A stretch of DNA of 64,000 bases from Spirosoma utsteinense (GCF_014282275.1 NZ_VFIA01000030.1:1-64000), one strand, 5' to 3'. Shown: positions 1 to 8,888, counted from the stretch's first letter. The notes: generated from the sequence alone by a model not told the origin. Program-made: numbers and translations.

Positions 1-161
1 TTGATCAAGTGTTGTCTGATCGGCTTCTGACAAGACGAATGGAGTAGCGATTTGGCCCATACTACAAAGCTACTCTATTTTACTTCAACTATTAATTTGG
101 AAGAGCACTAGTAGATGACTGATCGATACCACTAACATCCTTAGAAAGATAGCTGCAACGT

Positions 162-494
162 ATGGCTAAAGTACCAGAACCCCCCGGCCGCCGACTGGTT
201 AATCGACTCTCAACCCGTACAAAATGGTTGTTACTGGCTCCGTTGAGTTTGCTGATCATCGGTGCGGGACTGTGCGTATTCAGCGAAGCGGCCCAGGCCA
301 AACATACGGGCGCTCCCTTCCGGCAATGGTTTCTGTGGGGCACCTACAGCCTGATCCTGATCAACGGCGGCCTGTCGCTGTTTGGGCAGGCCGTACGGTT
401 TCGGGCCCAGCTGGATTACCGCCGGTTTGTGCGCCGGGAGTTGAAGAAACGGGACCGGGAGTGGGCCAGCCGGAAACGAAAAACCTCACCCTGA
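162..494 (+). CDS. Small membrane protein, hypothetical
   Basis: A 110-aa protein of unknown function. Two hydrophobic segments are visible, at about residues 22-42 (starting LLLAPLSLLI) and 55-76, so it is probably a two-helix inner-membrane protein. The C-terminal 30 residues are very rich in Arg and Lys and end in RKRKTSP, consistent with a cytoplasmic tail. The N-terminus is also basic, giving both ends inside. It starts at an ATG and converges on the small gene at 544-699. Codon use matches the GC-rich neighbours. I do not recognise a named family. Confidence 0.6.
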   Translation: MAKVPEPPGRRLVNRLSTRTKWLLLAPLSLLIIGAGLCVFSEAAQAKHTGAPFRQWFLWGTYSLILINGGLSLFGQAVRFRAQLDYRRFVRRELKKRDREWASRKRKTSP

Positions 495-543
495 AGGGGC
501 GAGGCTCGTTATTGAGAATCGATTCGGTCGAAAAAGGCACCGC

Positions 544-699
544 TTAAGCTGCTTTCTTCTCGGCGAACGATGCTTTGATCGCTTCAATATCAACGTTCTT
601 GATGGTTGGTTTACGCAGCAGTTGTTTGATGGCGTTTACCTTGTTGCTGGCGATGGCGCGATTCCGTTTGCCTTTACGCTTTAATTCTGTTACTCCCAT
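544..699 (-). CDS. Conserved small basic protein (51 aa)
   Basis: A 51-aa ORF read on the minus strand from ATG (697-699) to TAA (544-546). It begins MGVTELKRKGKRNRAIA and ends FAEKKAA. About a quarter of its residues are Lys or Arg. Helix-favouring residues alternate with basic ones, and there is no signal peptide or membrane segment. Proteins of this size opening MGVTELKRKG recur in Bacteroidota as unnamed conserved proteins, as far as I recall. The basic composition suggests nucleic-acid or ribosome association, but that is inference. It is divergent from hisS across a 147-bp gap. Confidence 0.6.
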   Translation of the reverse strand: MGVTELKRKGKRNRAIASNKVNAIKQLLRKPTIKNVDIEAIKASFAEKKAA

Positions 700-834
700 T
701 ATCGTAGTATGTTTTAACTTGTCGGTTCAATAGCGGCCAATCGTTAAACCGGCCGGTTGAACGAAAGCGAGTGCAAAATTAGTGTTTTTGCCTGACAAAG
801 TAAATGCCTGATCGGAGTTTTCGGCCTTTGGGCT

Positions 835-842
835 TAATTTTG
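835..842 (+). promoter_or_regulatory. Candidate -7 box of hisS
   Basis: TAATTTTG fits the Bacteroidota -7 consensus TAnnTTTG and lies only 4 nt before the hisS ATG at 847. If used, it would give an almost leaderless mRNA. No clear -33 TTTG is present at the expected distance, so support is modest. Confidence 0.35.
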
Positions 843-846
843 TCCC

Positions 847-2211
847 ATGCAAAAACCCACTTTACCCAAAGGCACCCGTGATTTTGGACCGGAGCAGATG
901 CGCAACCGGCTATTTATATTCGATACCATTCGGCATACCTTCAAACGCTTTGGGTTTCAACCCCTTGAGACTCCATCCATGGAAAACCTGTCGACACTGA
1001 CCGGGAAGTACGGCAATGAGGGTGACCAACTACTGTATAAAATCCTGAACTCGGGCGATTATGCTGCGGGCCTGACCGAACTCGATCTGGCATCCGGCTC
1101 GAAGAAACTGACCCCCAGCATTGCCGAGAAAGGCCTGCGCTATGACCTGACGGTGCCTTTTGCCCGCTACGTAGTCATGAACCGCAATAACCTGCCGATG
1201 CCGTTTAAACGCTACCAGATGCAGCCCGTCTGGCGCGCCGACCGGCCGCAGAAAGGTCGCTACCGGGAATTCTACCAGTGCGATGCCGACGTAGTCGGTA
1301 CCGACTCGCTGCTATGCGAGGCCGAGATCGTACTCATGATCGATGACGTGTTCCGCAACCTGGGCATCGATTACACGCTCAAAGTCAACAACCGGAAAAT
1401 TTTGGCGGGTATCGCCGAGGTAATTGGGGTACCAGGACAGGAAGCCACCCTGAGCGTTGCCATTGACAAACTGGACAAGATTGGCCGGGACAAAGTGCAG
1501 GATGAGCTGCGGGAGCGTGGTTTTTCGGATGAAACCCTCACGAAGCTGAGCCCACTGTTTGCTTTCAGCGAGTTACCGCTCGATCAGGTGCTGGTTCAGT
1601 TGACAACCTGGCTTGGTGCGTCAGAAACGGCGCGGATCGGTATTGCCGAGTTACAGGAAATGATTCAGCTGGTTGGTCAATATGGTCTGGCCGATGCGCC
1701 CATCGAATTCGACCCGACGCTGGCCCGCGGACTATCCTATTATACCGGTGCTATTTTCGAGGTCAAAGCCAGGGGCGTGTCGATCGGCAGTATCAGCGGG
1801 GGCGGGCGGTATGACAACCTCACGGGTACCTTCGGCATGCCGGGACTCTCCGGCGTAGGCATCTCGTTCGGGGTAGACCGGATTTATGACGTTATGGAGG
1901 AACTGAAGCTGTTTCCGGCCGGGGTCGGGCAGGGTACCCAGGTGTTGTTGATTCCGTTCGATCTGGAAGCGCGTAGCGTAGCGCTGCCCTTACTAAGTCA
2001 GTTGCGGGAATCAGGTGTAGCCGCTGAGGTGTACCCCGATCTGACCAAGGTAAAGAAGATGATGGATTATGCCAATGCCAAAGCCATTCCCTACGTCGTA
2101 CTGATCGGTTCCGAAGAGGTGCAGACGGGCCTGCTATCGGTTAAGAATATGGTCACCGGTGAACAAACCAAAATGACCGCCGACGCAGTGCTGTCGTTAT
2201 TGACGCTGTAA
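847..2211 (+). CDS. hisS: Histidine--tRNA ligase
   Basis: Class II aminoacyl-tRNA synthetase that charges tRNA-His with histidine in the cytoplasm. The 454-aa length is normal for the family. Motif 2 is visible around residues 130-150 (RADRPQKGRYREFYQCDADV). The histidine-binding loop LARGLSYYTGAIFEV is near 292-306, and motif 3 with GISFGVDRI is near 338-346. The C-terminal anticodon-binding domain covers roughly 360-454. The ATG at 847 is the first in frame and gives the usual N-terminus (PKGTRDFGPEQM). It is a single gene, followed by an 11-bp hairpin that probably terminates it. Confidence 0.97.
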   Translation: MQKPTLPKGTRDFGPEQMRNRLFIFDTIRHTFKRFGFQPLETPSMENLSTLTGKYGNEGDQLLYKILNSGDYAAGLTELDLASGSKKLTPSIAEKGLRYDLTVPFARYVVMNRNNLPMPFKRYQMQPVWRADRPQKGRYREFYQCDADVVGTDSLLCEAEIVLMIDDVFRNLGIDYTLKVNNRKILAGIAEVIGVPGQEATLSVAIDKLDKIGRDKVQDELRERGFSDETLTKLSPLFAFSELPLDQVLVQLTTWLGASETARIGIAELQEMIQLVGQYGLADAPIEFDPTLARGLSYYTGAIFEVKARGVSIGSISGGGRYDNLTGTFGMPGLSGVGISFGVDRIYDVMEELKLFPAGVGQGTQVLLIPFDLEARSVALPLLSQLRESGVAAEVYPDLTKVKKMMDYANAKAIPYVVLIGSEEVQTGLLSVKNMVTGEQTKMTADAVLSLLTL

Positions 2212-2261
2212 ACCCAGCACCGGTGTACCGGCAAATCAGGCAACTGTCTCTATCCTCGCTT

Positions 2262-2311
2262 ATAGCCTATCCTCCCCAACTGGCCTTCGCCCTGTCGGGT
2301 GGATAGGCTAT
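2262..2311 (+). terminator. Hairpin downstream of hisS
   Basis: ATAGCCTATCC (2262-2272) and GGATAGGCTAT (2301-2311) form a perfect 11-bp stem with a 28-nt loop, followed by TTATTT. It sits 50 bp after the hisS stop. The rest of the 2212-2553 gap shows no other gene or recognisable RNA. Confidence 0.55.
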
Positions 2312-2553
2312 TTATTTCCAGGGGGCCTGGTCGCCTATATTCGTTCGGGGTAGCCTTCATCCGTTTTTCGGTTGGATTATAGGTTGACAAGGGATCGAAC
2401 GGATTGCTATCCGCAAAATAAGCAGGCAGAAATGACGCCTTCAGCTATTATTTAGAATGAATCTTATTAACTTTGCGGTCGTTCAGGTTGTCACCGGCCC
2501 TTACCGGGCCGTCGTACGCCAGTCAACCCATCGGGTCTTACCTTATAATCTAT

Positions 2554-4095
2554 ATGAAAAAAATACTGACTGCCCTGCTGGTAGGTTTTGCCCTCTCCGC
2601 TCAGGCTCAGAAAAACGTGCTGCTGGACCAGTCCTTCTGGCAGAGCAAGCCGGATGTGAACCAGGTTAAGGCAGAGGTCGCCAAAGGCAGTAATCCGTCG
2701 CAGCTTAACCCAATGGGCTTTGATCCGGTCGTGATGGCCATCAATGCGGGCGTTCCCAACGAGGTAGTCGATTACCTGCTGCTGCAACCGGGCAACGACG
2801 TGTCGAAGCTAACGCATGATGGTCGTATTTACATGCACTGGGCCGCCAACCGGGGCAACGTGGCGTTGATGGAAAAGCTGATCGCCAAAGGATCCAAGGC
2901 TAATCTGGAAGATAATCACGGGATGACCGTCCTGAATTTTGCCGCAGCCAGTGGCCAGCCTGACACGCAGGTATATGACCTTTGTTTGACGAACGGGGCT
3001 GTCCTGAAAAAAGACCTGAACCATGACGGTGCCAATGCCCTGTTATTGGCCATTGCAACCGACAAGGATCTCAAACTGACCAATTATTTTGTCTCGAAAG
3101 GCCTGGATCTCAACAGCACGGATGCCGCTGGTAACAATGCGTTTAGTTACGCGGCCCGGGGTGGCAATATCGCGAGCATGAAAGCCCTGGTAGAAAAAGG
3201 GGTGCCGGCTCAGGATAATGCGTTTATCATGGCCAGTCAGGGTGGTCGTCGGGGAGCCAACTCGCCCGAGGTGTTCCAGTACCTGGAAAGCCTGAACCTG
3301 AAACCAAACGTAACCAACAAAAACGGCGAAAACGCGCTGCATGCCATCGTTCGCCGACCCCGTCAGCAAGAACTCATTCAGTACTTTCTCACCAAAGGCG
3401 TCGATGTAAACCAGGCCGACGCCGAGGGTAACACCGTGTTTATGAACGCGGCTGCCACCAACCGGGATATGGCGGTGATGGAACTGCTCGTGCCGAAGGT
3501 GAAAAATATCAACCAGGCCAACCAGAAAGGGGTAACGGCACTGGCTATGGCCATCAAAGGTAATTCGCCGGAGGTAGTGACCTACCTGTTGAGTAAAGGA
3601 GCCGACGTTACCGTAACCGACAAAAAAGGCGATAACCTGGCTGCTTATCTGATTCAGTCTACGCCTGCCAATGGCGGAGCAAGGGGCGAAGCCCCCGCCC
3701 GCCCGGAAGGCAACCCACGTCCTGAGGCTGGCAACGGACCACCGGCGGATGAGTTTACGGCGAAGCTGAAACTGCTCCAGGAAAAAGGACTTGACGTGAA
3801 GGCACCGCAGAAGAACGGCAATACCTTGTATCACTTAGCGGTTGCCAGGAACGATTTGTCGCTGCTGAAAAAGCTGGAGCCCCTTCAGATCGATGTGAAC
3901 AGCCGCAACAAAGAAGGTATTACGGCTCTGCACAAAGCGGCCATGGTGTCGAAAGATGACGCCCTGCTGAAGTACCTGTTGTCGATCGGGGCTAAAAAAG
4001 ACATTCCGACTGATTTAAAAGAAACCGCATTCGATTTGGCCAGCGAAAACGAATCACTGGTAAAAAGCAATGTATCGCTTACTTTTCTGAAATAA
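2554..4095 (+). CDS. Periplasmic ankyrin-repeat protein
   Basis: A 513-aa exported protein made almost entirely of ankyrin repeats. The ATG at 2554 is chosen because it gives a clean signal peptide (MKKILTALLVGFALSAQA, cleavage near residue 19); the in-frame extension upstream begins at TTG and lacks one. About ten to twelve ANK units follow, with the usual A-A-x-x-G-x and V-x-x-L-L-x-x-G-A-x elements (for example YAARGGNIASMKALVEKG). A Gly/Pro/Glu-rich linker near residues 375-405 interrupts them. Ankyrin repeats bind proteins, and here the partner would be periplasmic. The next gene starts 4 bp after the stop, so this is the first gene of an operon with the DUF2271 protein and PepSY reductase. 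Confidence 0.85.
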   Translation: MKKILTALLVGFALSAQAQKNVLLDQSFWQSKPDVNQVKAEVAKGSNPSQLNPMGFDPVVMAINAGVPNEVVDYLLLQPGNDVSKLTHDGRIYMHWAANRGNVALMEKLIAKGSKANLEDNHGMTVLNFAAASGQPDTQVYDLCLTNGAVLKKDLNHDGANALLLAIATDKDLKLTNYFVSKGLDLNSTDAAGNNAFSYAARGGNIASMKALVEKGVPAQDNAFIMASQGGRRGANSPEVFQYLESLNLKPNVTNKNGENALHAIVRRPRQQELIQYFLTKGVDVNQADAEGNTVFMNAAATNRDMAVMELLVPKVKNINQANQKGVTALAMAIKGNSPEVVTYLLSKGADVTVTDKKGDNLAAYLIQSTPANGGARGEAPARPEGNPRPEAGNGPPADEFTAKLKLLQEKGLDVKAPQKNGNTLYHLAVARNDLSLLKKLEPLQIDVNSRNKEGITALHKAAMVSKDDALLKYLLSIGAKKDIPTDLKETAFDLASENESLVKSNVSLTFLK

Positions 4096-4099
4096 CTAT

Positions 4100-4600
4100 A
4101 TGTCCTGTTTGCATAAGATTGGCCTGCTGGTGTTGGCGTTAATGAGTTCCGCATCGGCTTTGCTGGCTCAACAACCGGGTACGTCCCAGTACAAGTGTAT
4201 GATCCAGATGACCAACTACATGGGTGAGGGAGCTTACATCGTCGTTTCGCTCATCAATGGGAAAGGGGCCTACGAGAAAACCATGTACGTACTCGGCTCT
4301 GACAAAAAATGGTACCCCGATGTAAAAGAATGGCACAAGGCCCTGGGTAAAAAAACACCTAACATCAGTGCGATCACCGGGGCTTCCGTAGCCGGGGGCG
4401 ACCGGAGCGTTACCGTACTGGAAATCGACAACACTAAGCTCAACAAGGATTATAAACTGCGGTTTGAGAGTGCGGTAGAGGATAAAAACTATCACGTAAA
4501 GGATCTGGAGATCCCGCTGACGACAGAGGGGCTTTCTGCCAAGAGCGAAGGTACCGGCTACATTCGCTACGTACGCTTTAGCCCTAACACCAGCAACTAA
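4100..4600 (+). CDS. DUF2271 family exported protein
   Basis: A 166-aa protein with an N-terminal signal peptide (cleavage after about residue 23, SALLAQ). The rest matches what I know of DUF2271: a small beta-rich periplasmic domain with a conserved GAYIVVSL strand, the W-Y-P-D-V-K-E-W segment and a T-G-A-S motif at residues 93-96. Such proteins are often encoded beside PepSY and ApbE genes. The ITGAS sequence resembles the S/T-G-A-T sites to which ApbE attaches FMN, so it may be flavinylated; this is inference. It starts 4 bp after the ankyrin gene and lies 52 bp before the PepSY reductase. Confidence 0.75.
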   Translation: MSCLHKIGLLVLALMSSASALLAQQPGTSQYKCMIQMTNYMGEGAYIVVSLINGKGAYEKTMYVLGSDKKWYPDVKEWHKALGKKTPNISAITGASVAGGDRSVTVLEIDNTKLNKDYKLRFESAVEDKNYHVKDLEIPLTTEGLSAKSEGTGYIRYVRFSPNTSN

Positions 4601-4652
4601 GGCCAATTACCTTGTGCCAACCAGGTTGCTTTACTACTAGTCGGCTGGATTT

Positions 4653-6848
4653 ATGACCATTTCTGTTTGGAGATACAGCCATCTGGCCCTGGCTGTATCT
4701 TCGTTTCTTTTGCTGACGCTGGCTTCCATAACGGGCGTTATTCTGGCCTTCGAGCCCGTAGTGCAGAAAACTCAGCCGTATCGGTCCGACGCTATCAGCC
4801 AGCTTACCCTGGCCCAGACGTTACCCGTTCTCAAAAAAAGCTATGCTGAGATCAGTGAGCTAAGCGTGGATGCCAACCAGTTTGTGCTTATCAAGGGGAG
4901 CGATGCCAACGGCAAAAACGTGACCGCCTATATTGATCCCCGGACGGGCAAAATCCTGGGTTCGCCTACTCCGCAACATGAATTTTTTCAGTGGGTTACG
5001 GCCCTGCACCGGTCCCTGTTTTTACACGAAGCGGGTCGGTTTTTTATTGGACTCACCGCCTTTCTGCTCCTCCTGATCACAGTTTCCGGTACCCTGCTGA
5101 TTATCCAGCGGCAACGGGGAGTCCGGCGGTTTTTTACCCGGATTGTCCGCGACAACGCGGCCCAGTATTACCATGTCGTGCTGGGGCGGCTGTCGCTGAT
5201 TCCAATCGTTGTCATTGCCCTGTCGGGAACGTACCTTTCGCTGGAGCGATTTGGCCTCGTTGAGACGGAGAAAATACCCGTAAAAATTGATTTCGACGCC
5301 ATCAAGGCAACTCCTGAACGAAAACTGGCCGACATGGCCGTGTTCCAGACAACGCAGCTTTCAGCGGTACAGCGCATCGAGTTTCCATTTTCGGAAGATG
5401 TCGAGGACTACTATACCTTGAAACTCAAGGACCGTGAACTGGCCGTCAACCAACTAACGGGCGATATCCTCAGCGAAAATCGGTACCCAACCGCCGTTTT
5501 GCTGACCAACCTGAGTCTGGATTTGCACACGGGACGGGCCAGTGCCATCTGGGCGATCATCCTGGCCGTGGCTTCGGGTAATATTCTCTTTTTTATCTAT
5601 TCCGGCTTTGCCATCACCTGGAAACGACGGGCTAACCGGGTCAAAAACAGCTATTCGGCCAGTGAGAGCCGGTTCATCATCCTGGTTGGCTCAGAAAACG
5701 GGAGTACGTTCCGATTTGCTCAAATCATCCATCAACAGTTGCTCCGGCAAGGCGAGAAATCCTATCTGACCGAGTTGAATAACTACACCGTTTTTCCCAG
5801 GGCCGAGTACCTGATCGCGTTGACGGCTACGTATGGGCTGGGCGATGCGCCGACCAACGCCAACCGATTTGAAACCCTGCTCGAAAAATACCCGCAATCC
5901 CAACCGATTCACTATTCGGTCGTTGGTTTTGGCTCCCACGCGTATCCCGACTTCTGTCAGTTTGCCTACGAGGTGAATCAACGGCTGGCGTGGCAATCGT
6001 GGGCCGTGCCGCTGGTCGATATGCATACGGTCAATGATCGGTCGCCTGACGATTTTGGGTTATGGGCCGAAGCCTGGTCGCAGCAAACCAATTGGCCGCT
6101 GACCCTTCCAGCAACCTTGCTGAAGGTGCCGGTGCCCGCTCCTGATCGGCTAACCGTTACCACCAATACCGGTACGGCCCAGCCAGACGGGACCTTTTTA
6201 ATTCGCCTGCAACCCGCCCCCAAAAAGGCCGTTCGGTCGGGTGATCTGCTAGCTATCTACCCGGCAAACGACCACCGCGAACGACTGTATTCGATTGGCG
6301 TACTGGACCGGGAACTTCAGCTTAGTGTCCGGCTTCAACCGGGCGGGCTGGGATCCGGCTTTCTAAACGGGCTGACGCCCGGCGAAACGATTCACGCCCG
6401 CATTGTTTCCAATGACCATTTTCATTTCCCCCGGAAAGCGCCGGTCGTGGTGATGATTGCCAATGGTACCGGGATTGCTCCCTTTCTGGGGATGATCAGC
6501 CAGAACAGGCAGCAGATACCCTGTCATTTGTATTGCGGTTTCCGGCAGCACGAATCTTTCGACATGTACCGGGATTTACTGGAAGAAAGCCGGACGGCTC
6601 AACAACTCACCGGTCTACACGTCGCGTATTCACGGGAAGGGAACAAACAATATGTCAGCGACCTGCTTAGTCGCGACGCTGATGTTGTCGCCAACGCGTT
6701 GAGGCTGAAAGGGGTCATTATGATCTGTGGGTCACTGGCGATGCAAAAAGACGTGATCGATCTGCTCGATACGATCTGCCAGACAAAATTAGGGAATCCC
6801 GTAAGTGTGTATCAGGCGCACAGCCAGATCCGCACGGACTGTTACTGA
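4653..6848 (+). CDS. Membrane PepSY / flavodoxin / FNR-type reductase
   Basis: A 731-aa fusion. The N-terminal third is a PepSY-associated membrane region with helices near residues 10-32, 130-152, 180-198 and 295-317 and a periplasmic PepSY loop between the first two. A flavodoxin-like FMN domain starts near residue 340 (FIILVGSENGSTFRFAQII). It is followed by an FAD domain (RLYSIGVL, then GLGSGFLNGL) and an NAD(P)H domain (NGTGIAPFLGMI) ending in Y. The order FMN-FAD-NAD(P)H is that of CysJ and cytochrome P450 reductases. It should carry electrons from cytoplasmic NAD(P)H toward the membrane or periplasm. Iron reduction or electron supply to the nearby sulfite/nitrite reductase are both possible; the sequence does not decide. 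Confidence 0.85.
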   Translation: MTISVWRYSHLALAVSSFLLLTLASITGVILAFEPVVQKTQPYRSDAISQLTLAQTLPVLKKSYAEISELSVDANQFVLIKGSDANGKNVTAYIDPRTGKILGSPTPQHEFFQWVTALHRSLFLHEAGRFFIGLTAFLLLLITVSGTLLIIQRQRGVRRFFTRIVRDNAAQYYHVVLGRLSLIPIVVIALSGTYLSLERFGLVETEKIPVKIDFDAIKATPERKLADMAVFQTTQLSAVQRIEFPFSEDVEDYYTLKLKDRELAVNQLTGDILSENRYPTAVLLTNLSLDLHTGRASAIWAIILAVASGNILFFIYSGFAITWKRRANRVKNSYSASESRFIILVGSENGSTFRFAQIIHQQLLRQGEKSYLTELNNYTVFPRAEYLIALTATYGLGDAPTNANRFETLLEKYPQSQPIHYSVVGFGSHAYPDFCQFAYEVNQRLAWQSWAVPLVDMHTVNDRSPDDFGLWAEAWSQQTNWPLTLPATLLKVPVPAPDRLTVTTNTGTAQPDGTFLIRLQPAPKKAVRSGDLLAIYPANDHRERLYSIGVLDRELQLSVRLQPGGLGSGFLNGLTPGETIHARIVSNDHFHFPRKAPVVVMIANGTGIAPFLGMISQNRQQIPCHLYCGFRQHESFDMYRDLLEESRTAQQLTGLHVAYSREGNKQYVSDLLSRDADVVANALRLKGVIMICGSLAMQKDVIDLLDTICQTKLGNPVSVYQAHSQIRTDCY

Positions 6849-6928
6849 GTACCTGACTCCCGGTCGGGGATAGCCAACTAAATACCTGTGAGCAACAGAT
6901 CAACAAAGCCATTGATACCGGTTTCTGT

Positions 6929-7933
6929 CTAGAGACGGTACTTTTCCATAGCCAGCGCAGGGGAGGAGAATATCCGGCCCTCGTCGGTGATCAGGATATA
7001 GCGGTAGAGCGGGTATTTTCGGATCAGTTTCAAGCCAGCCTCTTTGCCCAGCACCATCAGCGAGGTACTGAAGCCGTTAGCTGTTTCGGCACTGGGGCCG
7101 AAAACCGTTACGCTGCTCAGGCCGGTGGCCGGGTAGCCTGTGCTGGGGTTGATGATATGGGCGTACCGCTTGCCGTTGAATACCACGAATTTCTCGTAAC
7201 TCCCGGAGGTCACCACGGCACTCTGGCGGAGGGGTACCACCGCAAAAACCGTGTCTCTGCGTAGCGGATTGGTGATGCCGATAGCCCAGGGGCTCCCGTC
7301 TGGCTGGCTGCCCCAGGTGCTCATATCGCCCGATCCGTTTACAATACCGGCTTTAATACCGTCGGCCAGCATCATGTCGCGGCAGCGGTCGGTGGCGTAC
7401 CCTTCTCCCAGGGCACCAAATCCAATTTTCATGCCTTTGCGCGTCAGGAAAATGGTGGATCGCTTCCGGTCCAGCACAATATGCTGATACCCCACTTTCT
7501 CCACCGATTTTCTGATGGCCTCCGGGCTGGGCATCTGAGTCATTGACCCGTCGAATTTCCAGATCCGGTCCATCGCGGCAAAACTAATATCGAAAGCTCC
7601 GTTTGTGAGGCTGGAGAAATGAAGCGCCCGCTCGGTAAGGGCAAATACTTCGGCATCCACCCGGACCGGAGCGACGCCTGCGTTTTTGTTGACCTGTGCT
7701 ATTTGCGAATCAGCCTTCCAGTCGGAGATCAAATTCTCGATCCGTGTCACTTCCGCTATCACCCGATCGATACTCTGTTCAGCGCGGAGGGAATCCTGCG
7801 CAACAATGGTAATATCAAAACGGCTGCCCATCAGTTTAACCGCCCGCTTTCGTACTACCTGAGCCGTAGCACTAAAACCGGATACGAGCAGCACGACTAG
7901 AAATGCCTGTTTTATGGCTGTTTGTAAAAACAT
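6929..7933 (-). CDS. apbE: FAD:protein FMN transferase (ApbE)
   Basis: Transfers FMN from FAD to a Thr or Ser of target proteins outside the cytoplasm. The ATG at 7933 gives a 334-aa protein with a signal peptide (MFLQTAIKQAFLVVLL, cleavage near SATAQ); a GTG 33 nt upstream adds nothing useful. Family motifs are present: GSRFDITIV near the start, GFGALGEGYATD, VNGSGDMSTWG and HIINPSTGYPATGLSSVTV. It converges on the PepSY reductase with an 80-bp gap. That position, next to a DUF2271 gene and a flavin-based membrane reductase, suggests it serves that system. Confidence 0.92.
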   Translation of the reverse strand: MFLQTAIKQAFLVVLLVSGFSATAQVVRKRAVKLMGSRFDITIVAQDSLRAEQSIDRVIAEVTRIENLISDWKADSQIAQVNKNAGVAPVRVDAEVFALTERALHFSSLTNGAFDISFAAMDRIWKFDGSMTQMPSPEAIRKSVEKVGYQHIVLDRKRSTIFLTRKGMKIGFGALGEGYATDRCRDMMLADGIKAGIVNGSGDMSTWGSQPDGSPWAIGITNPLRRDTVFAVVPLRQSAVVTSGSYEKFVVFNGKRYAHIINPSTGYPATGLSSVTVFGPSAETANGFSTSLMVLGKEAGLKLIRKYPLYRYILITDEGRIFSSPALAMEKYRL

Positions 7934-8026
7934 ACCTGTCGGGCCAAACCGGCTTATAAGGTCCACTTCGCGTGTCGAGGGCTGAATAGGGATCGAGTCA
8001 ACTGAATCAATCGTAGGCTGAATGAA

Positions 8027-8785
8027 TTAAGCGGTATGCTTAGTAATGAGATGCGCTAATTCGGCTTGTTGCCCGCCAGCAGACAGGCCGGCTACGGCAC
8101 CAATGACAATAATGGCCGGATTGTCGATTTGACGCTCGGCGGCTAGCTGCTCAATGGAATCGACCTGGCCAACGACCATTCGTTCTTCGGCCAGGGTGCC
8201 ATTCTGAATAATGGCGACGGGGGTTTCGTTTTTGCCCTGCTGGGCAAAAACTGCCATGATCTCGGGGAGTTTGTGCATCCCCATCAGCACGACGACCGTA
8301 GCCGAGGACTGAGCCGCCAGGTATAAGTCTCTGGAAAGCTGACCGGCTTTGGTCGTTCCCGTGACTACCCAGAAGCTTTCCGACAGGCCGCGGGTGGTCA
8401 GTGGAATGCCCGCCGATGCGGGTACCGCGTACGAACTCGACAAGCCTGGAACAACGGCCGTTTCGATGCCGTGCTGCCGGGCAAATTCAACCTCTTCATA
8501 CCCCCGGCCGAACACGAAGGAGTCGCCCCCTTTCAGGCGAACCACATGGCCGTACTGTTGGGCATAATGAACAATGAGCGGGTTGATATCTTCCTGCATG
8601 CAGGAATAAGCCCCCCGACGCTTCCCCACATACACCTTCAGGGCATCGGGGCGGCAGTGCTCAAGCAGGTCTGGATGCACGAGGGCGTCGTACATGACCA
8701 CATCGGCCTGTTGCAGCGCCCGAATGCCTTTCAGCGTTATCAACTCCGGATCGCCCGGACCGGCTCCTACAAGGGTAAGTTTCAT
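8027..8785 (-). CDS. cobA: Uroporphyrinogen-III C-methyltransferase
   Basis: SAM-dependent methylase that converts uroporphyrinogen III to precorrin-2, the branch point to siroheme. The start at 8785 (MKLTLVGAGPGDPELITLKG) is the family N-terminus and gives 252 aa; the in-frame upstream extension is unlike the family. Conserved segments are ADVVMYDALV, YVGKRRG, VRLKGGDSFVFGRGYEE and VVPGLSS. It is the single-domain form, without the CysG dehydrogenase/ferrochelatase part. It lies 103 bp downstream of the siroheme-dependent reductase on the same strand, which explains its job: supplying that cofactor. A hairpin lies between the two genes. Confidence 0.94.
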   Translation of the reverse strand: MKLTLVGAGPGDPELITLKGIRALQQADVVMYDALVHPDLLEHCRPDALKVYVGKRRGAYSCMQEDINPLIVHYAQQYGHVVRLKGGDSFVFGRGYEEVEFARQHGIETAVVPGLSSSYAVPASAGIPLTTRGLSESFWVVTGTTKAGQLSRDLYLAAQSSATVVVLMGMHKLPEIMAVFAQQGKNETPVAIIQNGTLAEERMVVGQVDSIEQLAAERQIDNPAIIVIGAVAGLSAGGQQAELAHLITKHTA

Positions 8786-8803
8786 ACTATAAAGAGTGAA
8801 CAG

Positions 8804-8880
8804 GCGAACGAATAAACGAGTGGTTGCTGCGGTAGGTTCGCTCCGAACCGGTGGCCCCATTCACTCGTTCATTCGTTCGC
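8804..8880 (-). terminator. Near-perfect 19-bp inverted repeat between reductase and cobA
   Basis: Arms 8804-8822 and 8862-8880 match at 18 of 19 positions and are built from a GAACGAAT/AACGAGTG-like repeated unit. A second small hairpin (GGTTCG 8835-8840, CGAACC 8844-8849) sits in the loop. It lies directly after the reductase stop and before cobA, so it may terminate, attenuate or process the transcript. There is no strong U-tract. Confidence 0.5.
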
Positions 8881-8888
8881 TCGTTGAT

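Noticed and set aside
3043-3834. A 263-codon minus-strand frame inside the ankyrin gene
   Set aside because: Mirror of the repetitive ankyrin codons; no signal peptide or motif in the translation.
7934-7966. Upstream GTG start for apbE
   Set aside because: The ATG at 7933 begins a normal signal peptide; the extension would put charged residues in front of it without family support.
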